Assembly: GCA_963575745.1 (NCBI GenBank)
Contig: CAUYUJ010017852.1
Coordinates: forward strand, 127,863 to 191,862
DNA from: Prorocentrum cordatum
Taxonomy: Eukaryota > Sar > Dinophyceae > Prorocentrales > Prorocentraceae
Length of the DNA stretch: 64,000 nucleotides
Reading direction: 5' to 3'
Part shown: positions 44,321 through 54,446 of the stretch, in pieces
Layout: the number at the start of each line of letters is the position of its first letter
How positions within the stretch are numbered: position 1 is the stretch's first letter
Notes under the pieces: model-generated
Seen by the model: the letters and a program-made list of their open reading frames with translations, nothing else
Databases searched by the model: none
Told to the model about the DNA's origin: nothing
Program-made: the position numbers and the translations under genes

Positions 44321-44944
44321 CGGAGCCGCTCCTCCTCCTCCTCCTGCTCCTCCTCCTCCTCCTCATCCTTCCTTCTCTTCCTCCTCCTCCTCCCCCAGAA
44401 AGGCCGAGGAGCGCCCGCGGGGGCGCCGCAGCTGGCATCACCCGGGGAGGGCTCCGCCGCAGCGAACTCGACGGACAGCGGTCGGAGCCGCCCCATGTCG
44501 GATGTCTCTGGGGGTCCAGCGACCCGGGGGTGGTGCAGTAGATTTGGTGCAATGGATTTTTGGAGTTGCAATAGAATTTTGGCGTGCAATACAATCTGGG
44601 GCGCAAATGTATTGCTGGATTTTCGCGTGCAGTTGCACCAGTGAAAAACAATGCAGTACAAGTCTCCAGCGCAGTACATTTGCAGTACGATTGCCCCACA
44701 TCTATTGCACAGCCCTATTTTTAGCTGGACCTCCTTGTGGGTCGACCAAAGTGTTGCCCACGATATGGCGACTTGGCGGACGGTCAGAGAGAAGTTGGTT
44801 CGCGCGGCGTGGGCACCCACGCCAACGCCCACACGCCCGCCCACGCCCACACCCGCGCCCACGCCCACACCCCCGCCCACGACCACGCCCACGACCGCGC
44901 CCAAAACTTTTTTCCTGGGGGCAGGCAGAGGCTCACACGGGAGG

Positions 44945-45300
44945 AGAAGGATAAGGATGAGAAGGATCAGGAGGAGGAGGAGGAGGAGGAGGAGGAGGAG
45001 GAGGGAGGAGGGGAGGAGGAGGAGGAGGGAGGAGGAGGAGGAGGGAGGGAGGGAGGAGGAGGAGGAGCGAGGAGGGAGGAGGGAGGAGGAGGGAGGGAGG
45101 GAGGAGGGAGGGAGGGAGGGAGGGAGGAGGAGGAGGAGGGGAGGAGGAGGGGTGGAGGAGGAGGAGGAGGAGGAGGAGGAGAGGAGGAGGAGGATGACGA
45201 GAGGAGGGAGAGGAAGAGGAGGAGGAGGAGGAGAGGGAGGAGGAGGAGGAGGCGCAGGACGGAGGAGGAGGAGGAGGAGGAGGAGGAGTAGGAGGAGGAC
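44945..45300. repeat. (GGA)n polypurine tract, 350 bases
   Basis: GAGGAGG and GGAGGGAGG mixtures. It is preceded by CCCACGCC repeats (44810-44900). Confidence 0.95.
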
Positions 45301-45598
45301 CAGGGAGGCGCGCGCGCCCGCGCGAGCCAGGCGACGACGAGCCGGGCGCGCCGGGCGGGGCAGGCGCGCCGAGCGGGCGGAGCGCGAGCACGGACGACGA
45401 GGAGCGGCGCGCCCCGCCGCCGCCCCTCGGGGCTCACGGGCGTCGCGGGGCGGCGGCAGGCGGCAGCGCTCTGAGCCTCCTATCGGGTATAGCCAGGACC
45501 CCGGGTGAGGGGACCCGGTTAGTGGTAGGGCCCTGGGGCCCCTCAATTGGCCAGATTCACTAAACCAGGTTTGCCGTAGCTTGTGTTTCTCGGGTGAC

Positions 45599-45682
45599 GG
45601 CAGTTCCGGCTAGTGGAAGTGGGACGGGGGCGCGCCCCCGGCACAAATCACGAAACCAGGTTCCACTAAACCCAGTTCTGCC
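45599..45682. mobile_element. Small inverted-repeat element, family G, copy 2
   Basis: GGCAGTTCCGGCTAGTGGA start and TCCACTAAACCCAGTTCTGCC end, with the perfect palindrome GGGGGCGCGCCCCC at 45626-45639 in the centre. Confidence 0.65.
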
Positions 45683-45715
45683 AACGCCCGATCCTAGATG
45701 GGGTCCAAGTAGATG

Positions 45716-45860
45716 GGGTCGGAGGATCACGCGGCATCGCCGGTGCATCGCCGATGCGGCTTGATGCGGAGCCCGATATGTTTCACGCCGATGCACCGCC
45801 GAGGTCGCCGAGGCATCGCCGGTGCATCGCCGATGCATCGGACGTGCATTGGTGATCCAG
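45716..45860. repeat. GATGCATCG-rich dispersed repeat, copy 2
   Basis: GGAGGATCACGCGGCATCGCC lead, then CGCCGATGCATCGG-type units, as at 38513. Confidence 0.65.
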
Positions 45861-45934
45861 GGTCATTGGCGTCGCGGGGCGGCGGCAGGCGAAGACCTTG
45901 CTGGACGGCGCCGCCTTATCCGAAAAAGAAAAAG

Positions 45935-46117
45935 CGGTTTAAACGTAAATGTTTGGCGCTCCGCGCGGATTTCTTGGATCCGCGCTGGGCCCCCCGGCGG
46001 CGCCGCCAGAGCCGCCCCTGGCGCGCTCCGCGCGCCAGGGAGGGGGGTCCAGCACCGATCCAAGAAATCCGCGCGGACCTCCGAGTTTTGGTGTTTATGT
46101 CATTGTTCGTTCCCCTA
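45935..46117. mobile_element. Foldback element, family D, abutting the LINE relic
   Basis: GCGCGGATTTCTTGGATC and GATCCAAGAAATCCGCGC are perfect inverted arms around a GCGCGCTCCGCGCGCCAGG core. The right end reads GTTCCCC then TA. The LINE ORF2 reading stops making sense at this edge. Confidence 0.8.
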
Positions 46118-47769
46118 TGGAGGGCGCCGCCTCGCACTTGCTCTCCCACCTCCTCCGTCCAACACCGATTGCAAAGCAGAACGGCCCTCTCGCATGCTGG
46201 CGTGTCCGAGCTGCAGATTGCTTTCCGAAACTCAGCTGGGACGCCGCCATTGCCGGTCGTTCGCTTCCGATCCAGCGTACGTGCTGCCGCGCACACCTCC
46301 GCCTTGGTAATCGGGCCTGCCTGCACTGGCAGCTGGGGCCCCAACGGTTCCGGATCGTCCACGGCAGTGACCGGCCGCACGGCCCACTGCATTGTAGCGA
46401 AGTGCTCGGCCAGAGTCTGGGCCCGCTCGTCGCTATCAGCTTCTTGGCCGCGTAGGTCCCGCAATCGCCCTTGGGTGGCGCCGCGGGGCTTCCGGAGCTT
46501 GCGCACCTGGTCCCAGTCGCCGTTCTCCAACAGTCCGTAGAACCAGTGCTCCTTGTCCTTCTTGACGGATGCTCTAATTTTTCCGTGAAAGCGTTTCTCC
46601 ATCGCTGAATCCCCTTGTCGTCTCGCCTCGCTCCGCCTGGTGATGAGCTCCATCGTGGCGCTGCTCACCCACGGTTGCTTTTTTCGTTCCGCCTCTCGTG
46701 GGAGGCATTCTGCGGCGTCAGCGAAAGCATTGACCACGGTATCATGCAAGCTGTCCAGGGACTGGTGTTGGCACAATGCGGGCACATGGCTGGTGAAAGT
46801 ATCAGCAAACAAATGTTGGCCTGCAGCGCTGGCCAATGCTGACAGGTCCGGTTTCGAGTCCTTCTCGTGCTTTGATTTCGGAGTCTCTATGCGCACACGG
46901 CATTGCAACAGAAAGCGATGCGAAGCAAGTGCATAATCCCGGTTGCTCCACACGTCTGCCACCAGATCCATGCAGTCCGCGTCGCATAAAAGAAAAACGA
47001 TTTGACCGAAATGTTGCGGCACAGCCCGATCTCCTGGATGGGATCCCACATTGTAGCACGTGATTTGGTTATCCGCGGAATGGTCGAAGAACGTGTTAGC
47101 GACAGCCAGCCCCTCTCTCTCGCATAACTCCATGAGCAGGCTTCGGTTCGACAGAGGGTTGTGCTGAGCCTGCGGGTCTCCGAAGATGTGGTCTCCCAGA
47201 ATCAACTCCTCTCCCTCGAACCGCCTGTGCAGCCTAGCGTTAAAGTCCCCCAACACCAAGGCATGCCCATGTCTGGACGTGCTAGCAAAAATACTGCCCA
47301 GCTGATTGAACAAGTCTTGCCTATCATCGCCCAGCTTCCCATTATGAGGGGCGTATATGCTGAAGATCGGCACCTTTCCGCCCCGAACACGAAGTTTCAA
47401 ATACGAAATTCTCTCGCCCATCATCTTGAATCCAAGAACGCTCCTGCGAGCCCGCGGCGATACGAGAAAACCAACTCCAGCAGTCTCATTGGAGCCAGGG
47501 CTTCCAGATAGAACGACCAAAAGCCCACGTTCGGTCGTATAGTAAACGGACTCGTGCTTGTGAGTCTCTTGGATGGCGAGCACGTCGATGCCCAGCTTCT
47601 CCATGTAGATCTGCAGTTCCTCGTCCTTCGCCTCCGTCATGCCCTCGACGTTCCACGAACCGATAACGATGTCCGCTGCACAGGGTTGCAAGCGCCCTCC
47701 TCGGAAATCAGCCCCTCCTCGTCCAGTGCTGGCGTTGCCTTGCCGTGCTCTGGTCGCGCCTAGTTGCAC
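46118..47769 (-). pseudogene. LINE ORF2 relic: AP endonuclease and start of reverse transcriptase
   Basis: The minus-strand frame gives an APE-type endonuclease: SWNVEGM, LAIQETH (catalytic Glu), IYAPHN, ALVLGDFNARLH (Asp/Asn), NRSLLMELCEREGLAVANTF. In the later segment GQIVFLLCDADCM the Asp usual in QIDF is Val, and ASHRFL stands where SDH is common, so nicking activity is doubtful. After a linker, LDRKRTTGNGGVPAEF matches the first conserved block of a LINE reverse transcriptase. The palindromic element at 45935 then begins, and no FADD box or later RT sequence exists here. About 550 residues remain of an expected 1,000 or more. The frame opens with GTG after a stop; an ATG one frame over (47772) suggests a start lost by a shift in a G run. 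ORF1 lies 75 bases upstream. Confidence 0.82.
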
Positions 47770-47844
47770 TCATGAACTCTTTCTTAATCGATATATAGGA
47801 GCAGTATGGCCGACTGCGGGTGAAACAATTGTGTTTGGTATTTC

Positions 47845-48740
47845 CTATTCTGGATGGCGCCCTGTGGCCCCCTTCGACAAGCCTTTGACGCCGCCCTTCG
47901 ATCCCTTCATGCCGGCCGCTGCCTTTGCGACCAACTGGTTCGACCTGTCCAGGAAGTCCACGACCTCGGGGCTTTTGTGAAGCTCCTCCCACCCAGCCCA
48001 CTCCCCGTGCCACTGGTGGGTCACACGATCAGGGAACACATGTATAGTCAGTGCGAGCTCGCCGCCCACTGTCACCGTGCAAGGAGCAGAGTCGTTGACG
48101 GACACTGTGAAGGGAATGTTCCATGCCTTTTTGAATACGTGTTTTCATCCAAAACAGAAGTTCCTTGCCGCCCTCTCGGTGATAGGGCGGTCTTGGTTGG
48201 CACACACGTTTTTCCCACCCGATTGCAATCCCGTCCTCATCAAGACGTCCACGGCGGCGTTCCTCTCCACAGAGTTCCAGAACGTTCCGGAACTTCGCGA
48301 ATAGCACCCCAACGAAGTCCCCTTTCGTGTAGGTCTTGGTCGGGATGGAGGCCTTCAAGGACGTTAGCTTTTCCTGCAACCACTCCTCGGCCTTCGAGAG
48401 GGTGTCGAGGCCGGCGATGTTGCCGACGACCATGGTCATGAGCGCTTCTCTGCGCTCGGATCGCCCGCGGATTGCGTGCAGACTGGAGTCTGCTGCGTGC
48501 TCTCCTACGTCATGGCCTCCCTGATGTAGTCCTTGATCTTGGTGTCAAGCTCCTGGGGGGCGTCGGTCGGCTTATCCTTCAGCAGCTCGTGCACGTTCTC
48601 CAGCTTCTCCACCCGCGCTTCGATATCGAGAATGGCAGTCTCTACGTGGTCTATGCGGCCAGCCACCGTCTCTCCGATGCTCGTGACATTGGCATCGAGC
48701 TTTCCGAGTTCTGCGCGCAGGCTCTTGACAATTGACGTCG
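47845..48740 (-). pseudogene. LINE ORF1 relic: coiled coil plus RRM-like domain, two frameshifts
   Basis: Read on the minus strand in three frames. From ~48738 to a stop at 48505-48507: KSLRAELGKLDANVTSIGET, then heptad-like LDIEARVEKLENVHELL, a coiled coil. From ~48506 in another frame: REALMTMVVGNIAGL (RNP2-like), KGDFVGVLFAKF (RNP1-like) and RQPRPPYHREGGKELL-like sequence. At a five-T run (48128-48132 on the plus strand) the frame changes again to WNIPFTVSVNDSAPCTV and continues to the stop at 47845, with a Lys/Gly-rich tail. Coiled coil, RRM and C-terminal domain is the order of L1-type ORF1 RNA-binding proteins. The frame changes show the copy is dead or carry sequencing errors at homopolymers. 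Confidence 0.7.
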
Positions 48741-48822
48741 CAGGGGACAGCTGCAGAAGACGAGCCAGAAAACGAGGGCCAGGGCGCGCAGAAAACGAGC
48801 TGCTCTCAAGAGTCGACTCTCG

Positions 48823-49022
48823 GGACGATCAATATTGGTACGGAAAGAACGGGCACAACGTCTGTCAGCAGCCCTTGTTCATTCTCAGCCCGCTTCGCTG
48901 TCGGCGTCGCGCGGTCGTCGCCCGGTGGAGCCAGGAGGCCGCCTTCCCAACAGCGGCCGCTCTTGGTTTTGGGCAACAGTTGAGCCTCGCAACCATTCTC
49001 CTCGTACCCAGTTCTGGCGTCC
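48823..49022. mobile_element. Small inverted-repeat element, family F, copy 2
   Basis: Left end GGACGATCAATATTGGTACGG and right end CGTACCCAGTTCTGGCGTCC are inverted and match 50935-51141. It sits just upstream of LINE ORF1 and may have displaced its 5' end. Confidence 0.65.
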
Positions 49023-49519
49023 AAAGAATCGCAGGCCTAGAGATTGACACAACCAAGTTCGGCGGTGTGCTTCCACCGAGGGAAGCCGATCCCGATCTCG
49101 GTGATGGTGGTAGTACTTTGGCTTCCAAAGTGACCGAAATATTACCACCAACACCGAAAGCTAGGATCAGCTTCCCCATGTGGAGGCACCCCCCTTTGCT
49201 GGTGTTGGTGCCAATTTCCAGGCCTCCAAAAGAATCGGCGCCCACGGCGGGCTGCTGTGCTGGCTGGGCCGGAGATCTCGACGACAGGGCAGACCCCTCG
49301 CTCCTGTCCGCGCGTGTGGGTGCTGTGGGCACCCGTGCATCTTTCGGCGCGGCTACGGCGCACGAGTCTTCCGGGAGCCGCGTCCAATATTGAAAGGCAC
49401 ACGGCTGGCGGCATCCGCTCGCGTGGAAGGCCAGGGGGGGGGGTGCGCTCCGACGGCAGGGGTTGATGGGCCTGTTTTCCACCACCACCACCAGAAGTTG
49501 GAAGGGGGAGAGGAGTTGG

Positions 49520-49724
49520 AGGATTAGGAGGAGGAATAAGAGGAGGAGGAGGAGGAGGAGGAGGAATAAGAGGAGGAGGAGGAATAAGAGGAGGAGGAGG
49601 AATAGAGATAAGAGGAGGAGGAGGAGGAGGAGGAGGAGGAGGAGGAGGAGGAGGAGGAGGAGGAGGAGGAGGAGGAGGAGGAGGAGGAGGAGGAGGAGGA
49701 GGAGGAGGAGGAGGAGGAGGGGGA
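49520..49724. repeat. (GGA)n with AATAGAGATAAG interruptions
   Basis: Pure GGA for the last 100 bases. Confidence 0.95.
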
Positions 49725-50235
49725 GGGGACCCCCTCCCCCTCCTATTTCTTGTGGTGGCGATGGAAAGCAAGCCCACCAGGGGTGTCGTGTCCGCCCCGA
49801 CGGCCCCAGGAGGAGACCCCAGGGGCGCTGGGAGAGCTCGCCGACGACGACGAGGGCGTGCTGGACTCCACAAGGCCATGAGGGGATCCCAGAGATCCAA
49901 CGTATTGACAAACATCAAGACGAAGAGATCCAACGTATTGACAAACATCAAGACGAAGGTGTTTCTCAATTTTCGGCATCCCGGGGCCCTCGCCGGGCCC
50001 CGGGACCGACAAACAAAACGACTCAGGATGAAGAGCCGGTCCTGGCGAACGGGTCGAGACTTCTGGGGACCCCTTATTGAGAAAATCACGACGTTAGATC
50101 TCTGGGGTGGTGTTGGCGGCCAGGCCAGAGGGGGTGCCGCAGTGTATCCGTTGAGGCGGGGTCGGTGCACAGGCACGGGCACCCCGAGGCCAGGGGATCA
50201 GCGAAGCCTCTCGGAGGCCGATCTCAGTCGTAGAT
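49725..50235. other. Spacer with a 27-base tandem
   Basis: GAGATCCAACGTATTGACAA occurs twice (near 49890 and 49926) as a tandem with AACATCAAGACGAAG. No gene recognised. Confidence 0.4.
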
Positions 50236-50385
50236 TTAAGTCGGGCGCGTCCCTCTACAGGAGGAGCGTAGTCCAATATAGTCTTGGGGCGATGTTTCGA
50301 TTCTGTTTGATCATGCTTGAGATTGTTTCGCCTAGTGTTTCATTTGTCGTCCAGAATCCGCCTGCAGGGGACATGCTCGACCTAA
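50236..50385. mobile_element. Small inverted-repeat element, family A, copy 3
   Basis: TTAAGTCGGGCGCGTCCC start and GGGGACATGCTCGACCTAA end. Flanking 8-mers do not match, but GAGGCCGATCTCAGTCGTA on the left and GAGGTCGATCTCCATCGTA on the right lie close by, as if inserted in a duplicated segment. Confidence 0.7.
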
Positions 50386-50505
50386 GGCCGGAGTATAACA
50401 TAATCATATCGGAGGTCGATCTCCATCGTACAGTGCCGTTTTGAATACATGCTCCGCGTGCGGACCATGTTATTAAACATGCAGGGATTTAGTACAAAAG
50501 ACAGC

Positions 50506-50686
50506 GATGAGTTCATGCATACATCTATTCATACTTTAACCATGCATTAAAATCCTAGATGTTTTAAATCCTATGTATTAGAGCCTGCCCTGTAGATGAG
50601 TTTATGCATCAATTTCTTCATAAGTTTGTCATGTATTAAAATCCTATATGTTTAAAAATCCTATGTAGTAAAGCCTGCCCTGTAGG
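50506..50686. repeat. ~89-bp tandem duplication, A+T-rich
   Basis: GATGAGTTYATGCAT ... ATTAAAATCCTA ... GCCTGCCCTGTAG occurs at 50506 and 50595. Confidence 0.75.
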
Positions 50687-50934
50687 TGGGGCGCGTGGCT
50701 CTCCAGGCTCGGCTGCCCCGTGGTGCACCGTGGCAGCAGGGGGCCCGGGCCGGAGCCCCGAGCCGGGGCGCTCGCACAGGGCCCCGTGCCTCGGCCCTCG
50801 CCCAAGTGCGGGAAGGCGCTTTGGCCACATATCTGAACGCCTCCCCTCCTCCTCCTCCTCCTCCTCCTCCTCCTCCTCTTCTTGCTCCCCCTCCCCCTTC
50901 CCTTTCCTCCTCCTCCTCCTCCTCCTCCTGCTCT

Positions 50935-51141
50935 GGACGCCCGAAATGGGTAAGGAAAGAATGGGTACGATGCCCAACAGCGGATCCTGTTCATGTTGAA
51001 CAGGACCCGCTGTCCACGCCGCCGCGGCCTGTCTCCATTCGAGACAGAAGGCCGCCTGCGCAACAGCGGCCGCTGTTGGTTTGGGACAACATGTGTTGTT
51101 GGGCGTTGTACCCATTCTTTCCGTACTCATTTCGGGCGTCC
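50935..51141. mobile_element. Small inverted-repeat element, family F, copy 1
   Basis: GGACGCCCGAAATG ... GAAAGAATGGGTAC at the left and the complementary GTACCCATTCTTTCC ... CATTTCGGGCGTCC at the right: arms of about 47 bases. A second hairpin (AGCGGATCCTGTTC / GAACAGGACCCGCT) lies inside. Confidence 0.85.
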
Positions 51142-51854
51142 AAAAATGCGGGCGGGGGGGGGACGCGAGTCTGAAATATCTTCCACACTGACCTCGAAGC
51201 TTTGGCCCGAAGGATGGTATCCTCATCGCCGCCGGGCTGGATTCGGCTCGAGGCGCCTGACATACGAATCCAGATCTTGAGAAGAAGGAGGTTCTGCAGG
51301 GACCACCTCCAGGTTGCAAAGCTGTGGGTATATGACGAGATTGTGTGGCGCAAACACGGGGACTGGTGGAACCTGCTTGGAGCGGCCCATGTGTGCAGCC
51401 AGACAACAGCGTGAGGATTCGCTGCGTCTGTGAGGTGTTTATGCGTCTTCGCTTTTCTTAATCATGTGGCTCGCTTAGAAGGACAGTGCCTACAAGGGGT
51501 GGTAACGCATCCAATCCCTGATGATGTCGTGTGGCCTGTGTTGTCGCTTGTCCGCCGTGGGGACAGGTGCTGGTGTTTCAAGGACTGGCGCTCTGGCCAG
51601 CGTTTCTGTCAAGACCAGCGCTGCTCGGCTTTTAACATGCTGCTCATCCTCAACGCCCTTAGTGACCATCGTGCCCTGAGGAGTGATGGTTTGGGAGTGC
51701 AGTTCCCCCGCTCTCGACAGCGTCCTTCTGGCCACTCCGTCACCCTCGTTTTGGCCATGAGCTGTTTGGGGGAGTTCGACACCTGTGGCGACGACGGGCA
51801 ATCACACACGATGCGCGGGCACATTCGGTCCGGCGAGCCACTTGTCGGCATGCC

Positions 51855-52076
51855 GACTTTTGGAGCTCGAAGGATATCGCCCGGCGGCACGATCTGGCCA
51901 AGTTCGAGTGGCCGAGCAACGCTGCTGCGCTGTCTCACGCAACATTTGCCGTCGTCAGTCGTGCTGAGCAGGTGCTGGGGAGCCAAAGGGGAAGCCACCT
52001 GGCTTGTAGACCTGATTCGGGGGCGGTCAGAAGAGGCTGCACGAGTACGTCCTACTGCAAGCCAGCCTTCGTTTTA
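51855..52076 (+). CDS. Exon-like open stretch, unknown
   Basis: One plus frame reads DFWSSKDIARRHDLAKFEWP then SNAAALSHATFAVVSRAEQV, compact and non-repetitive, running into Pro-rich sequence after about 52080. Two other frames are also open. Splice sites cannot be fixed. It may be an exon or a retroelement scrap; no family recognised. The rest of 51142-52215 holds nothing I can support. Confidence 0.2.
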
Positions 52077-52215
52077 CGCCTCGCCCTCCCGCCCCGCCCC
52101 CGCATCCCTCCTCCTCCCCCGCTCCTGCCTCCCGCTCTCATCTCCCCTCCTGCCCCCCCGCCTCGCAATCCTCCTCCCCGCCCGCCCCCGCCCACGCGCT
52201 CCCCCTCGCCATCCA

Positions 52216-52413
52216 TAGGGGAACAAAAAGTGGCATAAACAGAAAAACTCGGAGGTCCGCGCGGATTTCTCGGATCGGCGTTGGGGCCCCCCGGCGGCGC
52301 CTCCGGCGCCGCCCCTGGCGCGCTCCGCGCGCCAGGGAGGGGGTCCAGCGCGGATCCAAGAAATCCGCGCGGACCTCCGAGTTTTTATGTTTATGCCACT
52401 CTTTGTTCCCCTA
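52216..52413. mobile_element. Foldback element, family D, best copy
   Basis: Near-perfect palindrome of 198 bases with TA on both edges, then GGGGAACAAA / TTTGTTCCCC, GGCATAAAC / GTTTATGCC, ACTCGGAGGTCCGCGCGG and its complement. Central core: GGCGCGCTCCGCGCGCC. TA at the edges suggests a Tc1/mariner-type target duplication. Confidence 0.92.
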
Positions 52414-52515
52414 ATCCACCCCCGACCGCTCTCCCCACCCCCATGGGGCCGCCCTCCCGGACCTGCCCCCCCTCAGCCCGCCCCTCCGTCGGGGATCCCC
52501 AGACGGCGCGGCAAC

Positions 52516-52636
52516 TTGGCATCGCTCGGACGTGTGCATGTTTCCTTCGGCGAGGACCATCGAGGAGCAGCCTTGATCATTTGGCGAAAAAACGCGCGAA
52601 ACCGAAAAAAAACACAGGGAATGGACGTGCGAGCGA
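52516..52636. mobile_element. Small inverted-repeat element, family C, copy 3, with 12-bp duplication
   Basis: TTGGCATCGCTCGGACGT start and ACGTGCGAGCGA end. CGGCGCGGCAAC stands directly before (52504-52515) and directly after (52637-52648), an exact 12-base direct repeat. Confidence 0.85.
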
Positions 52637-52983
52637 CGGCGCGGCAACCACACCGGGCCGTGAGTCAGTAGGGATTCGGGCTCCTCCTTCCCTCTCCCCC
52701 ATCTAGCCAGGACGCCTCGCCACTGCTTGAGAGAGTTGCCGCGGCCCTTTCGAGCAGTGGCGCGGTGCCCTGGCTTGCCTGTATGCCCACCACAGATGTG
52801 TCTGATTACCTTTTGCGGTCTGCACGAGACCGTCTTGTTTTGAGGCGTCAGCTTGATGGTCTGAGAACGCTCGCTGCTTTTGCTTTTAGAACAGCCTCTC
52901 GTTCTAAGAACATGTCGTGGTAGGCCTACAGGAATGCCGGGACCGTCGGTCCCTGCTCGATCCCCCTCCCCCCCGCCCTGGTG
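52637..52983. other. Spacer without recognised gene
   Basis: Mixed sequence. Its end (GGGACCGTCGGTCCCTGCTCGATCCC) is repeated after the next element at 53149. Confidence 0.35.
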
Positions 52984-53135
52984 TTAGGTCGCGCATGTCC
53001 TCCTACAGGCGGACATTGTAAGACACATCAGAAAATTAGTCAACATAGCCAAGCAACTTAAAAGAAACAATGCCGCCAAAACTTTGTATACCAATGTTTG
53101 AATATTCCTCGTGTAGAGGGGCATGCCCGACTTAA
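52984..53135. mobile_element. Small inverted-repeat element, family A, copy 4, with exact 8-bp duplication
   Basis: TTAGGTCGCGCATGTCC start and GGGGCATGCCCGACTTAA end. CCCTGGTG flanks it on both sides (52976-52983 and 53136-53143), an exact 8-bp target-site duplication. Confidence 0.9.
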
Positions 53136-53169
53136 CCCTGGTGCGGCAGGGACCGTCGGCCCCTGCTCG

Positions 53170-53915
53170 ATCCCCTCCCTCCTCCTCTGCCTCCTCCTCC
53201 TCGTCATCCTCCATCTCCTCGTCTTCCTCCTCCTCCTCCTCCTCCTCCTCCTCCTCCTCCTCCTCCCCCTCCTCCTCCTCCTCCTCCTCCTCTCCTCTCC
53301 TCCTCCTCCTCCTCCTCCTCCTCCTCCCCCTCCTCCTCCTCCTCCTCCTCCTCCTCCTCCTCCTCCTCCTTCTCCTCCTCCCCCCGCCTTGGTGCGGCAC
53401 GGTCCAGCCGCAGAGGTGCGTGCCGCCGACCGCCCCTCGAAGCCTCGAGCCTCGAGGATGGGCCCTCCGCTCCCGCCGGGCCTCGCGCGCGCCCCTCGCC
53501 CGCAGGCTGCTGGAGGAGCTGTGCGCCCGCCTGCCTCAGGGCGACGCGGGAGGACGGGCCCCGCGCCGGCGGCCCTTCCTCTTCCTGCTCCTCCTCCTCC
53601 TCCTTCTCCGCCTCCTCCTCCTCCTCCCCTTCCACCTCCCCTCCTCCTCCGCCTCCTCCCTCCTCCTCCTCCTGCTCCTTCCTCCTCCTTCTCCGCCTCC
53701 TCCTCCTCCTCCCCTTCCACCTCCTCCTCCTCCTCCTCCTCCTCCTCCTCTTCTTCCTGCTCCCCTCCCTCCTCCTCCTCCTCCCTCCCCCTCCTCCCCC
53801 CTCCTCCCCCTCCTCCTCCCCCTCCTCCTCCTCCTCCCCGCCTCCTCCTCCTCCTCTTCCTTCTCCGCCTCCCCCTCCTCCTCCCCCTCTTCTCCCCTCC
53901 CTCCCTCCTCCTTCC
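53170..53915. repeat. (CCT)n polypyrimidine tract, 0.7 kb, with a GC-rich island
   Basis: CCTCCT runs interrupted by 53395-53575 and minor breaks. Long poly-Ser/Pro/Leu or Glu/Arg frames are artefacts. Confidence 0.95.
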
Positions 53916-53939
53916 CCGCGCCGGCGGCCCCTATGCTTG

Positions 53940-54130
53940 CGCGGAGAACAACCGAACCTCGAAGCAGAGAAAGCAAACGCTATAAACATACACTTTTGGA
54001 GCTCCGCGCGGATTTCCTGGATCCGCGCTGCCCCCCCCCCGCGGCGCAGGGACGGGGGCCCAGCGCAAATTCAAGAAATCCGCGTGGAGCGCCAAAAGTT
54101 TATGTTTATGCAGTCTGTTCTCTTCTACTG
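53940..54130. mobile_element. Foldback element, family D, copy 4
   Basis: AACATACACTTTTGGAGCTC / GCGCCAAAAGTTTATGTT and CGCGGATTTCCTGGATCCGC / AAATTCAAGAAATCCGCG arms, more decayed than 52216-52413. Confidence 0.7.
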
Positions 54131-54446
54131 CTTACGCGGAGGGCGGCCGAACCTGGCAGAAAGCCTCGAGGCGAGCGGCGAGGAGTGACGACGATCCTCG
54201 CTGCATGTACGTCGTGGTACAGTCGGACCGAGGCATGAGATCGAGGTCGGTTCGGAGAGGGTCCTGTCGCGTTCTTCGTGTTCGCTGGACGTTCTTGTGC
54301 ATCCTTGTGAGGGTACCCTTGGACGTGTTGTTTGTTTTGGCCGACGGAGGGTTTTATGTTTTGATGGATGTTATTCTGCCTTAGGTCCCACTGTAGCCCA
54401 GGGCACCATTCATGTTTTTTCGTAAGAGGAGGCGTTCATCCCCGTT

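Noticed and set aside
45916-46117. Extension of the LINE ORF2 frame to 45916
   Set aside because: The last ~65 codons lie in the palindromic family D element and are chance open sequence.
51430-52218. 262-codon plus-strand frame as a gene
   Set aside because: Cys/Arg/Ser-rich with no domain; another frame inside it (51855-52076) looks more protein-like.
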